Source: Pleurodeles waltl
Lineage: Eukaryota > Chordata > Amphibia > Caudata > Salamandridae
DNA length: 64,000 nucleotides
Direction: 5' to 3'
Assembly: GCF_031143425.1 (NCBI RefSeq)
Contig: NC_090444.1
Coordinates: 60,507,533 to 60,571,532, forward strand
Shown here: piece by piece, positions 31,591-41,683 of the stretch
Numbering within the stretch: the stretch's first letter is position 1
Layout of the letters: each line of letters starts with the position of its first letter
Notes under the pieces: generated by a model
Database searches by the model: none
The model's input: the letters and a program-made list of their open reading frames with translations, nothing else
What the model was told of the DNA's origin: nothing
Translations under genes and position numbers: made by a program

Positions 31591-31804
31591 AGAACGAGTT
31601 ACTTACCTTCGGTAACGACTTTTCTGGTGGATACATTAGCTACCTGTGGATTCCTCACCTCATGAATACTCCCATGGCGCCAGCATTCGACGGAAATCTT
31701 CTTACTAGTCTCTGCACGTCGACGAGGACGTCACTGTCTCGCACGCGACGCCGTCTGACGTCATACAGGCAATAAGAGGTCCTCGACGACGTGCGGACGT
31801 CAGT
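31591..31804. repeat. DIRS-B left inverted terminal repeat
   Basis: The inner about 165 bp (from CTACCTGTGGATTCC to GCGGACGTCAGT) are an exact or nearly exact inverted match to 37393-37555. The outer about 50 bp are specific to the left end and carry TTACCTTCGGTAA, a short hairpin. The repeat is rich in GACGTC and CGTCGACG. Confidence 0.9.
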
Positions 31805-31914
31805 ACCAATCATTTTTTACGTGCATGAGAACAACCAGGCAATGCAATGAAAGAACAAAGCAACATCCATTATATTGTAAAAATACACCACATTGTATGA
31901 ATAACTGTAAATCT

Positions 31915-32040
31915 TTTTATGTACATATATATATATATATATAAAACTCTCTCTTTTAAAATATATACACACACCAAGTATATACATAAAGATATATACA
32001 CATATACCTATATATATATAAATATATTATATATATACAT
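31915..32040. repeat. AT-rich microsatellite in DIRS-B
   Basis: (TA)n-rich stretch between left terminal repeat and internal complementary region, at the same place as in the other DIRS copies. It lies in the 3' untranslated part of the sense transcript. Confidence 0.8.
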
Positions 32041-32125
32041 CTATTGCACCCTCAAAGACCAAGAGGAGCGCACTCAAGGATTACTTGGCAAGACCATAAA
32101 GGCAACGGGGAGGCGGGTGGGACCG

Positions 32126-32234
32126 TGAGGAATCCACAGGTAGCTAATGTATCCACCAGAAAAGTCGTTACCGAAGGTAAGTAACTCGTTCTTCTGATGG
32201 ATACAACTACCTGTGGATTCCTCACCTCATGAAT
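32126..32234. repeat. DIRS-B internal complementary region
   Basis: It joins the complement of the left end (to 32192, CTCGTTCT) to the complement of the right end (from 32193, TCTGATGG). Read on the other strand this gives the predicted circle junction CCATCAGAAGAACGAG. It is located between recombinase stop and left terminal repeat, as in other DIRS elements. Confidence 0.9.
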
Positions 32235-32279
32235 AGAGTCCCAAAGCAGTACCACGCCCGGCGGTGGGTGCCTAAATGG

Positions 32280-34091
32280 TCAAACCAAGAAATCCTGCAG
32301 CACTGACCGTGCAAAATGGCCGTCCCTTCTAACCTCAGAATCTAAACAGTAATGTTTTGCAAAAGTGTGAAGGGACGACCAAGTTGCGGCCTTGCAGATG
32401 TCGACCACAGGAACACCTCTGGCTAAGGCCGAAGTGGCCGACTTAGCTCTGGTGGAATGAGCTCTAATGCCCTCAGGAGGATCCTTCTTTGCCAAAGAGT
32501 AACATATTTTAATGCAAAGAACAACCCACCTGGATAGTGTTCTCTTGTGGACTGCCTTTCCTCTCCTCTTGCCCACGTATCCAATAAACAGCTGATCCTC
32601 CAGCCTGAAATCCTTTGTTCTATCGATAAAGAAGCTCAACGCTCTCTTTGGGTCCAGACGGTGCAGTCTTTCTTCCTCTTTGGAAAGATGAGGCGGAGGA
32701 TAGAACGTGGACAAAGTAATTGCCTGAGCCAAATGGAAGGGTGAAACAACCTTCGGGAGGAAAGCAGCCTTGGTCCTCAACACCACCTTATCCCCATAAA
32801 AAGTTGTATAAGGGGGTTTTACTGATAAGGCCTGCAACTCACTCACTCTACTTGCTGATGTTATAGCTATCAGGAAGACTGTTTTTAAAACCAAATACCT
32901 CAAGGGGCAAGAATGCATAGGTTCAAAAGGGGACCCCATAAGGAAAGTCAGGACTAAGGACAAATCACATTGCGGCATAACGAATGGCTTTGGAGGATAT
33001 TGATTTAGAAGACCTTTCAAGAATCTGATAACAATAGGGGATTTAAATAAAGATGGTTGGTCTGGAAGACATAAGAAGGCTGACAAGGCCGATAAATAAC
33101 CTTTAATGGTAGCCACTGCACAACCTTTCTGCGCCAGAGATAGAGCAAAAGACAAAACGTCCGATAGATGAGCATGCAAAGGATCAATCTGCCTCTCTCC
33201 ACACCACGCAACAAATTTAGACCACCTATTAGCGTAGATAGATTTAGTGGAGTGTCGCCTGGCCGCTAATATAACATCCACTACCTCAGGCGGGAGAGAG
33301 AAGGAACTCAGGTTGCCCCGTTCAATCTCCAGGCATGTAGGTGCAGACTCTGGAGGTTGGGGTGTAGAACCTGCCCCTGCGACTGTGAGAGGAGGTCTGC
33401 CCTGAAAGGGAGACGGAGCGGCGGGCACGTTGAGAGTTGGAGAAGGTCGGAGTACCACACCCTCCTTGGCCAATCCGGAGCTATTAAGATTACTAGAGCC
33501 CGGTCTTGGCGAATCTTCTTCAATACTCGAGGAATCAAGGGTATGGGAGGAAACGCGTAAAGCAACTGGCCGCACCAGGTCATTTGAAACGCGTCCCCCA
33601 ACGCTTCCTGCATCGGATACTGAAGGCTGCAGAACAACGGACAATGCGCGTTCTCTCGAGTGGCGAACAGATCTACCCGAGGAAACCCCCACTTCTGGAA
33701 GATTAAACGGACTTGATCTGGATGGAGACGCCACTCGTGGTCTGCCGAGAAGTGGCGACTGAGACTGTCCGCACGCACGTTCAAGACTCCGGCCAGATGG
33801 TTTGCTATCAAGCAAATCCGATGGTCCTTTGCCCAGGACCATAGTCGAAGAGCTTCTCTGCAGAGAAGGTACGACCCCACTCCTCCCTGCTTGTTTATGT
33901 ACCACATCGTGGTAGTATTGTCCGTTAGGACCTGTACCGACTGACCACGAAGGGAAGGGAGGAAGGCCTTGAGAGCCAGACGTACAGCCCGTAACTCTAA
34001 CAGATTGATGTGAAAAATCTGTTCCTCTGGAGACCAAAGACCTTTGATCTCCAGATCCCCCAGATGAGCTCCCCACCCTAGAGTGGAAGCA
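32280..34091 (-). CDS. DIRS-B tyrosine recombinase, open frame
   Basis: The frame is open from 34091 to the stop at 32280. The recognisable recombinase occupies roughly the last 340 codons: SIYANRWSKFVAWCGERQ and VATIKGYLSALSAFL (core-binding part), SASRVSELQAL (first catalytic Arg), AHSTRAKSATSALARG (His-x-x-Arg) and FAKHYCLD (nucleophilic Tyr). It would integrate the circular DNA intermediate. The upstream 250 codons overlap the RNase H and downstream part of pol in another frame and are Ser/Gly-rich. There is no convincing ATG near the domain start. The frame is -1 relative to pol, so a frameshift or internal start is possible. Confidence 0.85.
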   Translation of the reverse strand, partial: CFHSRVGSSSGGSGDQRSLVSRGTDFSHQSVRVTGCTSGSQGLPPFPSWSVGTGPNGQYYHDVVHKQAGRSGVVPSLQRSSSTMVLGKGPSDLLDSKPSGRSLERACGQSQSPLLGRPRVASPSRSSPFNLPEVGVSSGRSVRHSRERALSVVLQPSVSDAGSVGGRVSNDLVRPVALRVSSHTLDSSSIEEDSPRPGSSNLNSSGLAKEGVVLRPSPTLNVPAAPSPFQGRPPLTVAGAGSTPQPPESAPTCLEIERGNLSSFSLPPEVVDVILAARRHSTKSIYANRWSKFVAWCGERQIDPLHAHLSDVLSFALSLAQKGCAVATIKGYLSALSAFLCLPDQPSLFKSPIVIRFLKGLLNQYPPKPFVMPQCDLSLVLTFLMGSPFEPMHSCPLRYLVLKTVFLIAITSASRVSELQALSVKPPYTTFYGDKVVLRTKAAFLPKVVSPFHLAQAITLSTFYPPPHLSKEEERLHRLDPKRALSFFIDRTKDFRLEDQLFIGYVGKRRGKAVHKRTLSRWVVLCIKICYSLAKKDPPEGIRAHSTRAKSATSALARGVPVVDICKAATWSSLHTFAKHYCLDSEVRRDGHFARSVLQDFLV

Positions 34092-37000
34092 TCAGTTATG
34101 ACTGTGGCCACTGGTGGCGACTGCTGGAACGGCTTTCCTTGTGAAAGATTGTTGCTTGCAATCCACCACTTCAAATCCACAGCAGCATCTCTGGAGATCT
34201 TGACAGTACCCTCTAGATCCCCTCTGTGTTGAGACCACTGCCTTCGGAGGCACCACTGAAGAGCCCTCATGTGCCAGCGAGCATGCGTGACCAACAGAAT
34301 GCAGGAGGCAAAAAGACCGAGCAGACGAAGGACCTTGAGGACTGGAACTACCGCTCCATTTCGAAACATTGGAACCAAATCCTGAATATCTTGAATCCGC
34401 TGAGGCGGAGGAAAGGCCCGACCCAATGTTGTATCCAGTACTGCCCCTATGAACAGGAGGCGCTGAGAGGGCTCCAGGTGAGATTTGGGCTCGTTCACCG
34501 AAAAGCCCAGGTCGAACAACAACTGGGTTGTTGACTGCAGATGACGCAACACAAGCTCCGGGGACTTGGCTTTGATCAACCAATCGTCCAAGTAAGGGAA
34601 TACTGCTATCCCCTTCCTTCTGAGCTCTGCCGCAACCACCGACATCACCTTCGTGAAGACTCGAGGTGCTGAAGTAAGACCAAACGGAAGGACCGCAAAC
34701 TGGTAGTGTTGCGATCCCACCACAAACCGGAGATACTTCCTGTGTGACTTGAGTATCGGGATATGAAAGTAAGCATCCTGCAAGTCGACAGACACCATCC
34801 AGTCTTCCATGTTCAACGCCAAAAGCACCTGTGCTAGGGTCAGCATCTTGAACTTTTCCTGCTTGAGGAACCAATTCAAGATCCTCAGGTCCAGAATTGG
34901 TCTCAAACGACCATCCTTCTTGGGAATCAGGAAATACCTTGAGTAAACTCCTTGACCCCTTTCCTGCTCCGGGACCAACTCCACCGCGCCCTTTAAAAGG
35001 AGGACTTCTACCTCCTGTTCTAGCAACAGGAGGTGTTCTTGTGAACAATACGAAGGGCGGGGCGGGATGAGGGGCGGAAACTCCCGAAAGGGAAGGGTGT
35101 AGCCTTTTCCCACAACACTGAGAACCCAAGTGTCCGACGTAACAGTCTCCCATTTGGTGAGAAAATGCTGTAATCTTCCCCCTACAGGAGAGGAGTGAGT
35201 GGGAAATGGTGGAAGCCTAAGGCTGCTTCCCCTGCTGCACCCCGCCAGAGGATGAGGAAGAGGCAGAGTGCTGCTGAGAGGCTCCCCTGGTGCGGACCCT
35301 ACCCCTCCCCCTAAAAGATCTATAGGGATGGGAAGAGGCAGGTTGCTGATATCTTCCCCGAAAGGAAGAGGAGGAAGACCACGCCCAAATCCACGAAACC
35401 TCCTGAAGAATCTGGAAGAGGCCGTGGAAGAAGGAGCTTGGAGTCCCAACGACTTAGCCGTGGCCCTGCTCTCCTTAAAACGTTCCAAGGCCGAATCAGC
35501 CTTAGCCCCAAACAGTTTGTCCCCATCAAACGGGAGATCCAACAATGTGGACTGTACATCTGCCGAAAAGCCCGAGTTACGGAGCCAGGCCTGTCTCCTT
35601 TCCACCACAGTTGTGCCCATTGCTCTGGCTACCGAGTCGGTGGTATCCAGTCCCGTCTGGATAATTTGGGTCGCAGCAGCCTGGGCATCAGAGACAAGAT
35701 CCAAAAGACCCTGGGGAAGCTCTGTAAACGAAGAGGAGATGTCATCCATCAGAGCATGAATATACCTCCCCAGGATACAGGTCGCATTAGTGGCTTTTAA
35801 CGCCAGACTGCAGGACGAAAAAATCTTCTTCGACTGCGCCTCTAGCTTTTTTGAGTCTCTGTCCCCAGGGACCGTCGGGAAAGAACCAGGCGCTGACTTG
35901 GACGAACAGGAGGCCTGCACTACCAAGCTCTCCGGCGTAGGGTGCCTAGATAGGAAACCAGGATCAGTTGGAGCCGTCCGATACCTCCTGGCCACGGCTC
36001 TGTGAACTGCTGGGGAAGATGCCGGCCTCTTCCACACCTCTAAAACCGGATCCAGCAGAGCGTCATTAAAAGGTAACAGAGGCTCCGCCGCGGCTGAGGC
36101 CGGATGCAACACCTCCGTCAAAAGGTTTTGTTTTGCCTCCACCACCGGCAAAGGCAGGTCCAAAAAACTAGCTGCCTTCCGTACCACTGTATGAAAGGAA
36201 GCAGCTTCCTCAGTATATTCCCCCGGGGACGAAAGGTCCCACTCAGGGGAAGTGTCCAGCCCACTGGCCGACTCCAGTCCACGCAGCCCATCACCCGAGT
36301 CCTCTAGCTCTCCTTCCTCTAGGGCTCGTTGGTACTCCTGCTCTTCTAGTACCCGGAGAGCACGCCTCCTTGAATGCAGTCGTTGCTCAATCCGCGGAGT
36401 CGATAATGCCTCCGCCGAAGTCGGAGATCGGCGCCGATCTTCCGAAGCCACCGACGCCGCATCCGGCGCCACGGGTAACTTCGGCGCCGACTGAAGAGCA
36501 GCTGAAACAGATGGACCCACCGGAGTCACAGGCCGAAATCTCGACGTCGACGGGATGGAAATCCCTGGGGCCAATCCCTCCGAAGCCACCGGAGCGGCCA
36601 CCGGCGCCGACACTGGCGCCGAGCCCACGTTCCCAAACGGGAGAAAGGGCATAAAGGGTGCCGGCCGAAGAGGCGCAGGATCACCCAAAGAAAAGGCCAA
36701 AGGCCCAGCCGGAGCACCCCCTGGAGCCATCTGTTGGAAGATGGCATACATCGCATTCAAGAATGCGGAACTATCGGCTCCAGGGGTGGGAAAAGCCGGA
36801 TACTGGGGTGCCTGTCTCGGAGGCGACCCCGACGCCGGCCTCGGCGTCTGCGCCGGAGAAAACACTTGAGGCTCCAATACCTCAATCACCGACGCCTGTC
36901 CAGGCGAAGTTGGTGAAGCCGGAGAGGGCAACGGCGTCGAAGGATGCGGCGTCACCGTGGGGCTGACCTCCCATGTCTTTCGGCGCCGATCCGGAGACCT

Positions 37001-37288
37001 GGAACGAGCCTCCCTTGAATGACGCCGAGATTCTCTACGGCGCCGGGAGTCTCGATGACGCCGATGTCTTGGAGAAGACTTCTTGTGATGCTTCTCCTTT
37101 GACTTGGCCATAAACAGCTTCGCCTCACGTTCTTTAAGGGCCTTCGGATTCATGTGCTGACATGAATCACAAGTCGAGACGTCGTGGTCGGAGCTCAAAC
37201 ATCAAAGGCAATCGGAATGAGGATCCGTCACCGACATCTTGCCTCCACACTCACGACAAGGCTTAAATCCAGACTTTCTCTGCGACAT
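33308..37288 (-). pseudogene. DIRS-B gag-reverse transcriptase-RNase H polyprotein, one TGA
   Basis: The start at 37288 (MSQRKSGFKPCREC) is followed by a Cys/His-rich segment interrupted by TGA near 37202-37204, where DIRS-A has a Gly codon. From there the frame is open for about 1296 codons: an Arg/Ser-rich basic stretch, a long Pro/Ala-rich gag, RT with YFLIPKKDGRLRPILDLR and the catalytic FPYLDDWLIKAK, RNase H (VITDASTLGWGAHLG; INLLELRAVRLALKAF; VRADSLSRHF), and the DIRS-specific C-terminal segment (WGFPRVDLFATRENAHC; YAFPPIPLIPRVL; ILIAPDWPRRVWY). Its C-terminus overlaps the recombinase frame. Apart from the single stop it looks functional. Confidence 0.9.
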
Positions 37289-37392
37289 TATTTCCACAGA
37301 GAAAGAGTACGCAGCAAGATATACACTGTAACCGCAAGAGTAACAGTTGCTCCCTCGAAGATAACCGTTTCGAATGCACGGAAAAAAGGGAA

Positions 37393-37570
37393 CTGACGTC
37401 CGCACGTCGTCGAGGACCTCTTATTGCCTGTATGACGTCAGACGGCGTCGCGTGCGAGACAGTGACGTCCTCGTCGACGTGCAGAGACTAGTAAGAAGAT
37501 TTCCGTCGAATGCTGGCGCCATGGGAGTATTCATGAGGTGAGGAATCCACAGGTAGTTGTATCCATCAGA
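37393..37570. repeat. DIRS-B right inverted terminal repeat
   Basis: Inverted match to 31642-31804, ending GGTAGTTGTATCCATCAGA at the Tc1 junction. The outermost 15 bp differ from the left end, which is why the internal complementary region needs two separate halves. Confidence 0.9.
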
Positions 37571-40464
37571 AATGTATATTTGTGAATGTTGAGATGTTAT
37601 ATTGGTTTCACTGGTAATAATAGATAATTGAAATGGGTATATATTTTTTTTTTGTTGAGTTGCCTAATAATTATGCACAGTAATAGTCACCTGCACACAC
37701 AGATATCCCCCTAACATAGCTAAAACTAAAAACAAACTAAAAACTACTTCCAAAAATATTCAGCTTTGATATTAATGAGTTTTTTGGGTTCATTGAGAAC
37801 ATGGTTGTTGTTCAATAATAAAATTAATCCTCAAAAATACAACTTGCCTAATAATTCTGCACTCCCTGTAGAATGCAATGGGGGCACATAGGGATAGGGG
37901 CAACACAAACCATATACTCTAGAAGTGGAATGCGAACCACGAATGGACCCCAAACCTATGTGACCTCGTAGAGGGTCGCTGGGACTGTAAGAAAACAGTG
38001 AGGGTTAGAAAAATAGCCCACCCCAAGACCCTGAAAAGTGGGTGCAAAGTGCACCTAAGTTCCCCAAAGAGCACAGAAGTCGTGATAGGGGAATTCTGCA
38101 GGAAAGACCAACACCAGCAATGCAACAACGATGGATTTCCAGACGAGAGTACCTGTGGAACAAGGGGAACAAGTCCAAAAGTCACGATCAAGTCGGGAGT
38201 GGGCAGATGCCCAGGAAATGCCAGCCGTGGGTGCAAAGAAGCTGCCACCGGATGGTAGAAGCTGAGGATTCTGCAAGAACGACAAGGGCTAGAAACTTCC
38301 CCTTTGGAGGATGGATGTCCCACGTCGTGAAGAGTCGTGCAGAAGTGTTTTCCCGCAGAAAGACCGCAAACAAGCCTTGCTAGCTGCAAAGCTCGCGGTT
38401 AGGGTTTTTGGATGCTGCTGTGGCCCAGGAGGGACCAGGATGTCACCAATTGCGTGAGGGGACAGAGGGGGCGTCCAGCAAGACAAGGAGCCCTCTCAGA
38501 AGCAAGCAGCACCCGCAGAAGTGCCGGAACAGGCACTACGAAGTGGAGTGAATCGGTGCTCACCCGAAGTTGCACAAGAGAGTCCCACGCCGCCGGAGGA
38601 CAACTCAGGAGGTTGTGCAATGCAGGTTAGACTGCCGGGGACGCAGGCTTGGCTGTGCACGAAGGAAATCCTCGGTGAGTGCACAGGAGCCGGAGTAGCT
38701 ACAAAACATGCGGTTCCCAGCAATGCAGTCTAGCGTGGGGAGGCAAGGACTTACCTCCACCAAACTTGGACTGAAGAGTCACTGGACTGTGGGAGTCACT
38801 TGGACAGAGTTGCTGAGTTCAAGGGACCTCGCTCGTTGTGCTGAGAGGAGACCCAGAGGACCGGTGATGCAGTTCTTTGGTGCCTGCGGTTGCAGGGGGA
38901 AGATTCCGTCGACCCACGGGAGATTTCTTCGGAGCTTCTAGTGCAGAGAGGAGGCAGACTACCCCTACAGCATGCACCACCAGGAAAACAGTCGAGAAGG
39001 CGGCAGGATTAGCGTTACAAGGTCGCAGTAGTCGTCTTTGCTACTTTGTTGCAGTTTTGCAGGCTTCCAGCGCGGTCAGCAGTCGATTCCTTGGCAGAAG
39101 GTGAAGAGAGAGATGCAGAGGAACTCTGATGAGCTCTTGCATTCGTTATCTAAGGAATTCCCCAAAGCAGAGACCCTAAATAGCCAGAAAAGAGGGTTTG
39201 GCTACTTAGGAGAGAGGATAGGCTAGCAACACCTGAAGGAGCCTATCAGAAGGAGTCTCTGACGTCACCTGCTGGCACTGGCTACTCAGAGCAGTCCAGT
39301 GTGCCAGCAGCACCTCTGTTTCCAAGATGGCAGAGGTCTGGAGCACACTGGAGGAGCTCTGGGCACCTCCCAGGGGAGGTGCAGGTCAGGGGAGTGGTCA
39401 CTCCCCTTTCCTTTGTCCAGTTTCGCGCCAGAGCAGGGCTGAGGGATCCCTGAACCGGTGCAGACTGGCTTATGCAGAGATGGGCACCATCTGTGCCCAT
39501 CAAAGCATTTCCAGAGGCTGGGGGAGGCTACTCCTCCCCAGCCCTGACACCTTTTTCCAAAGGGAGAGGGTGTAACACCCTCTCTCTGAGGAAGTCCTTT
39601 GTTCTGCCTTCCTGGGCCAAGCCTGGGTGGACCCCAGGAGGGCAGAAACCTGTCTGAGGGGTTGGCAGCAGCAGCAGCTGCAGTGAAACCCCGGGAAAGG
39701 TAGTTTGGCAGTACCTGGGTCTGAGCTAGAGACTCGTGGGATCATGGAATTGTCTCCCCAATGCCAAATTCCATGATCCTAGACATGTTACATGGCCATG
39801 TTCGGAGTTACCATTGTGACGCTATACATATGTCGTGACATATGTATAGTGAACGCGTGTAATGGTGTCCCCGCACTCACAAAGTCCGGGGAATTTGCCA
39901 TGAACAATGTGGGAGCACCTTGGCTAGTGCCAGGGTGCCCACACACTAAGTAACTTAGCACCCAACCTTTACCAGGTAAAGGTTAGACATATAGGTGACT
40001 TATAAGTTACTTAAGTGCAGTGGTAAATGGCTGTGAAATAACGTGGACGTTATTTCACTCAGGCTGCACTGGCAGGCCTGTGTAAGAATTGTCAGATCTC
40101 CCTATGGGTGGCACAAGAAATGCTGCAGCCCATAGGGATCTCCTGGAACCCCAATACCCTGGGTACCTTAGTACCATATACTAGGGAATTATAAGGGTGT
40201 TCCAGTATGCCAATGTAAATTGGTGAAATTGGTCACTAGCCTGTTAGTGACAATTTGGAAAGAAATGAGAGAGCATAACCACTGAGGTTCTGGATAGCAG
40301 AGCCTCAGTGAGACAGTTAGTCATAACACAGGTAATACATACAGGGCACACTTATGAGCACTGGGGCCCTGGCTGGCAGGGTCCCAGTGACACATACAAC
40401 TAAAACAACATATATACAGTGAAATATGGGGGTAACATGCTAGGCAAGATGGTACTTTCCTACA

Positions 40465-40469
40465 TAAAC
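40465..40469. repeat. GYP2 target-site duplication, right copy (taaac)
   Basis: Second copy of the five bases at 21803-21807, after which the DIRS-A gag sequence resumes. Confidence 0.92.
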
Positions 40470-41421
40470 TCCCACAATGGAAGAAATTGGGCAAGTCTCC
40501 CCCCTACCGGAGACATGTGAACAGGGAGTGGTGGAGGACTAAGGCTGCTTTCCCTGCTGCACCCCTCCAGAGGAAGAGGAAGAGGCAGAGTGCTGCTGGG
40601 TGGCTCCTCTTGTACGTACTCTGCCCCTGAAGGATCTGTATGGCAGGGAGCTTGCAGATTGTTGTGGTGCCTGGCACCTGCCACGAAAGGAGGAGCCACG
40701 TCCAAAGCCCCCAAGGGCATTGTCGCAGCTTCAGCTCACAAAAATGGCATGAAGGGGGTCGGCTTGTAAGACCCCGGAACACCCAAATTAAAGTCCAAAG
40801 GGCCCGACGGACCTGCATGTCCTCCACCAGGCGCCATGGTGGAAATAATGTTAAACATGGTATTCAAAAATGCCGCAGGATCCGTACCCGGCGCCGGGAA
40901 AGAGGGATATTGCTGCTTTGCCGGCGCCAGCATAGAAGCCGATGAAGGACCAGGCAACTCCTGCTCAGGAGAACCCTCTGGCCTCTGAATAGGCTCTACC
41001 TCAAAAACCGACCCAGGTGAAGTCAGAGTTGTATGAGGAGGAGGAGTGACGGTCGGGCTAATCTCCCACGTCGGACGGCACCAAGCTGACGGAGATGTCG
41101 ATCTGGACCTGGACCGTCCTCTACTCGATCGGCGCCGGGAGTCGTGACGGCGCCGAGAGTCTCCATGGCGATGATGAATCCTCGAAGATTTCGAAGAGGA
41201 CTCTCTCCGATGACACCTTTCCTTCTTCTTAGGACGGGCCAAGAATAATTTAGCCTCCCTTTCCTTAAGCACCTTAGGGTTCATGCGCTGGTAGGAACCG
41301 CATGACTCAACCTCATGGTCGGAACTAAGGCACCCGAGACAATTCTCATGGGGATCAGTAACCGACATTCGACCCCGCACTGGTTACAAGGCTTAAAACC
41401 AGATTTTCTTGGCTGCGACAT
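40470..41421 (-). pseudogene. DIRS-A gag, frameshifted and with a large internal deletion
   Basis: The start at 41421 (MSQPRKSGFKPC) corresponds to the gag start of DIRS-B. A one-base shift near 41370 moves into the frame with MSVTDPHENCLGCLSSDH and the Arg/Ser-rich region. After FMPFL near 40740 the sequence jumps to the part that in DIRS-B lies roughly 400 codons later (SSTLPLPLPLEGCSRESS; SPVGGRLAQFL). About 1.2 kb is therefore missing relative to DIRS-B. The C-terminal end continues across GYP2 into the RT at 21802. Confidence 0.8.
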
Positions 41422-41509
41422 TGTAACCACAGATACGGAACTGTAGCTCCCTGTTAGCCTCGAAGAAAAAACGTTACTCGGAGGCAGGGAAAAAAGGGAA
41501 CTAACGTCT

Positions 41510-41680
41510 GCACGTCGACGAGGGCTTCTTATTACCTGGATGGCGTCATACGGTGTCGCTTGGAGTCGGGCGATTGGGACGTCATCGTCGACGTGCAGAG
41601 CTAGAAGAAATTTCCATTGAGGCTGGCGCGAGGGGAGAATTCTTTAGGTGAGGAATCCACAGGTAGGTGTATCCATCAGA
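41510..41680. repeat. DIRS-A right inverted terminal repeat
   Basis: It contains GAGGAATCCACAGG and GTATCCATCAGA, the inverted counterparts of 18266-18480. It is more diverged from its partner than in DIRS-B. Confidence 0.8.
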
Positions 41681-41683
41681 AAC

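Larger units (their letters stand above)
31588..37571 (-). mobile_element. DIRS-B: nearly intact full-length DIRS-type retrotransposon
   Basis: About 5.98 kb, read on the minus strand: right inverted terminal repeat (about 37393-37570), gag-RT-RNase H in one frame (33308-37288), overlapping tyrosine recombinase frame (32280-34091), internal complementary region (about 32126-32234) and left terminal repeat (31591-31804). It is inserted in the 3' UTR of the Tc1 element. Tc1 sequence TCAGAA directly precedes the left end and recurs at the right junction, and no longer duplication is present. The only coding lesion I see in gag-pol is one TGA near 37202. Confidence 0.93.
30326..37868 (+). mobile_element. 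Tc1/mariner transposon with intact transposase, interrupted by DIRS-B
   Basis: The terminal inverted repeats start CAGGGAGTGCAGAATTATTA, about 25 bp, at 30326 and (inverted) ending at 37868, flanked by TA at 30324-30325 and 37869-37870. An inner repeat of the same type (TGTGCATAATTATTAGGCAA) lies at 30505-30525 and inverted at 37659-37679, giving an IR/DR arrangement. The paralogous GYP2 LTR near 22190 shows the empty site. DIRS-B entered just after the transposase stop codon. Without it the element is about 1.56 kb. Confidence 0.95.
21808..40464 (-). mobile_element. GYP2: complete Gmr1-like Ty3/gypsy LTR retrotransposon with nested Tc1 and DIRS-B
   Basis: Read on the minus strand: 5' LTR (29942-30325 plus 37871-40464, split by the Tc1 element), primer site and leader (29671-29941), gag-protease (27535-29670), integrase, reverse transcriptase-RNase H, polypurine tract and 3' LTR (21808-24750). 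The domain order is gag-PR-IN-RT-RH, as in GYP1. Only one stop and one frameshift are visible in about 4.9 kb of coding sequence, and the two LTRs differ by few substitutions, so it looks younger than GYP1. Its own length without insertions is about 11.1 kb. No envelope-like ORF is seen. Confidence 0.93.
29942..40464 (-). repeat. GYP2 5' LTR, interrupted at 30326-37870
   Basis: The LTR occupies 29942-30325 and 37871-40464. It aligns with 21808-24750 through both parts with few differences, and the target TA of the Tc1 element accounts for the break. A small deletion at about 39765 removes part of the inverted repeat present near 24010-24064 in the other LTR. Confidence 0.92.
18263..41681 (-). 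mobile_element. DIRS-A: tyrosine-recombinase retrotransposon interrupted by GYP2
   Basis: A DIRS-type element read on the minus strand: right terminal repeat (about 41510-41680), gag (40470-41421), reverse transcriptase-RNase H and downstream domain (19973-21802), tyrosine recombinase (18947-19995), internal complementary region (about 18790-18900) and left terminal repeat (18266-18480). GYP2 with its 5-bp duplication interrupts it between 21807 and 40465. AGAA occurs at both outer junctions (18263-18266 and 41678-41681) and there is no long target duplication, as expected for recombinase-mediated insertion. Without GYP2 it is about 4.75 kb, shorter than DIRS-B because of a gag deletion. Confidence 0.87.

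Noticed and set aside
34092..35153. 353-codon minus frame overlapping the DIRS-B RT
   Set aside because: Not reported as a gene: it is the recombinase frame running through pol. The openness is discussed as a finding, but no domain is recognisable in it.
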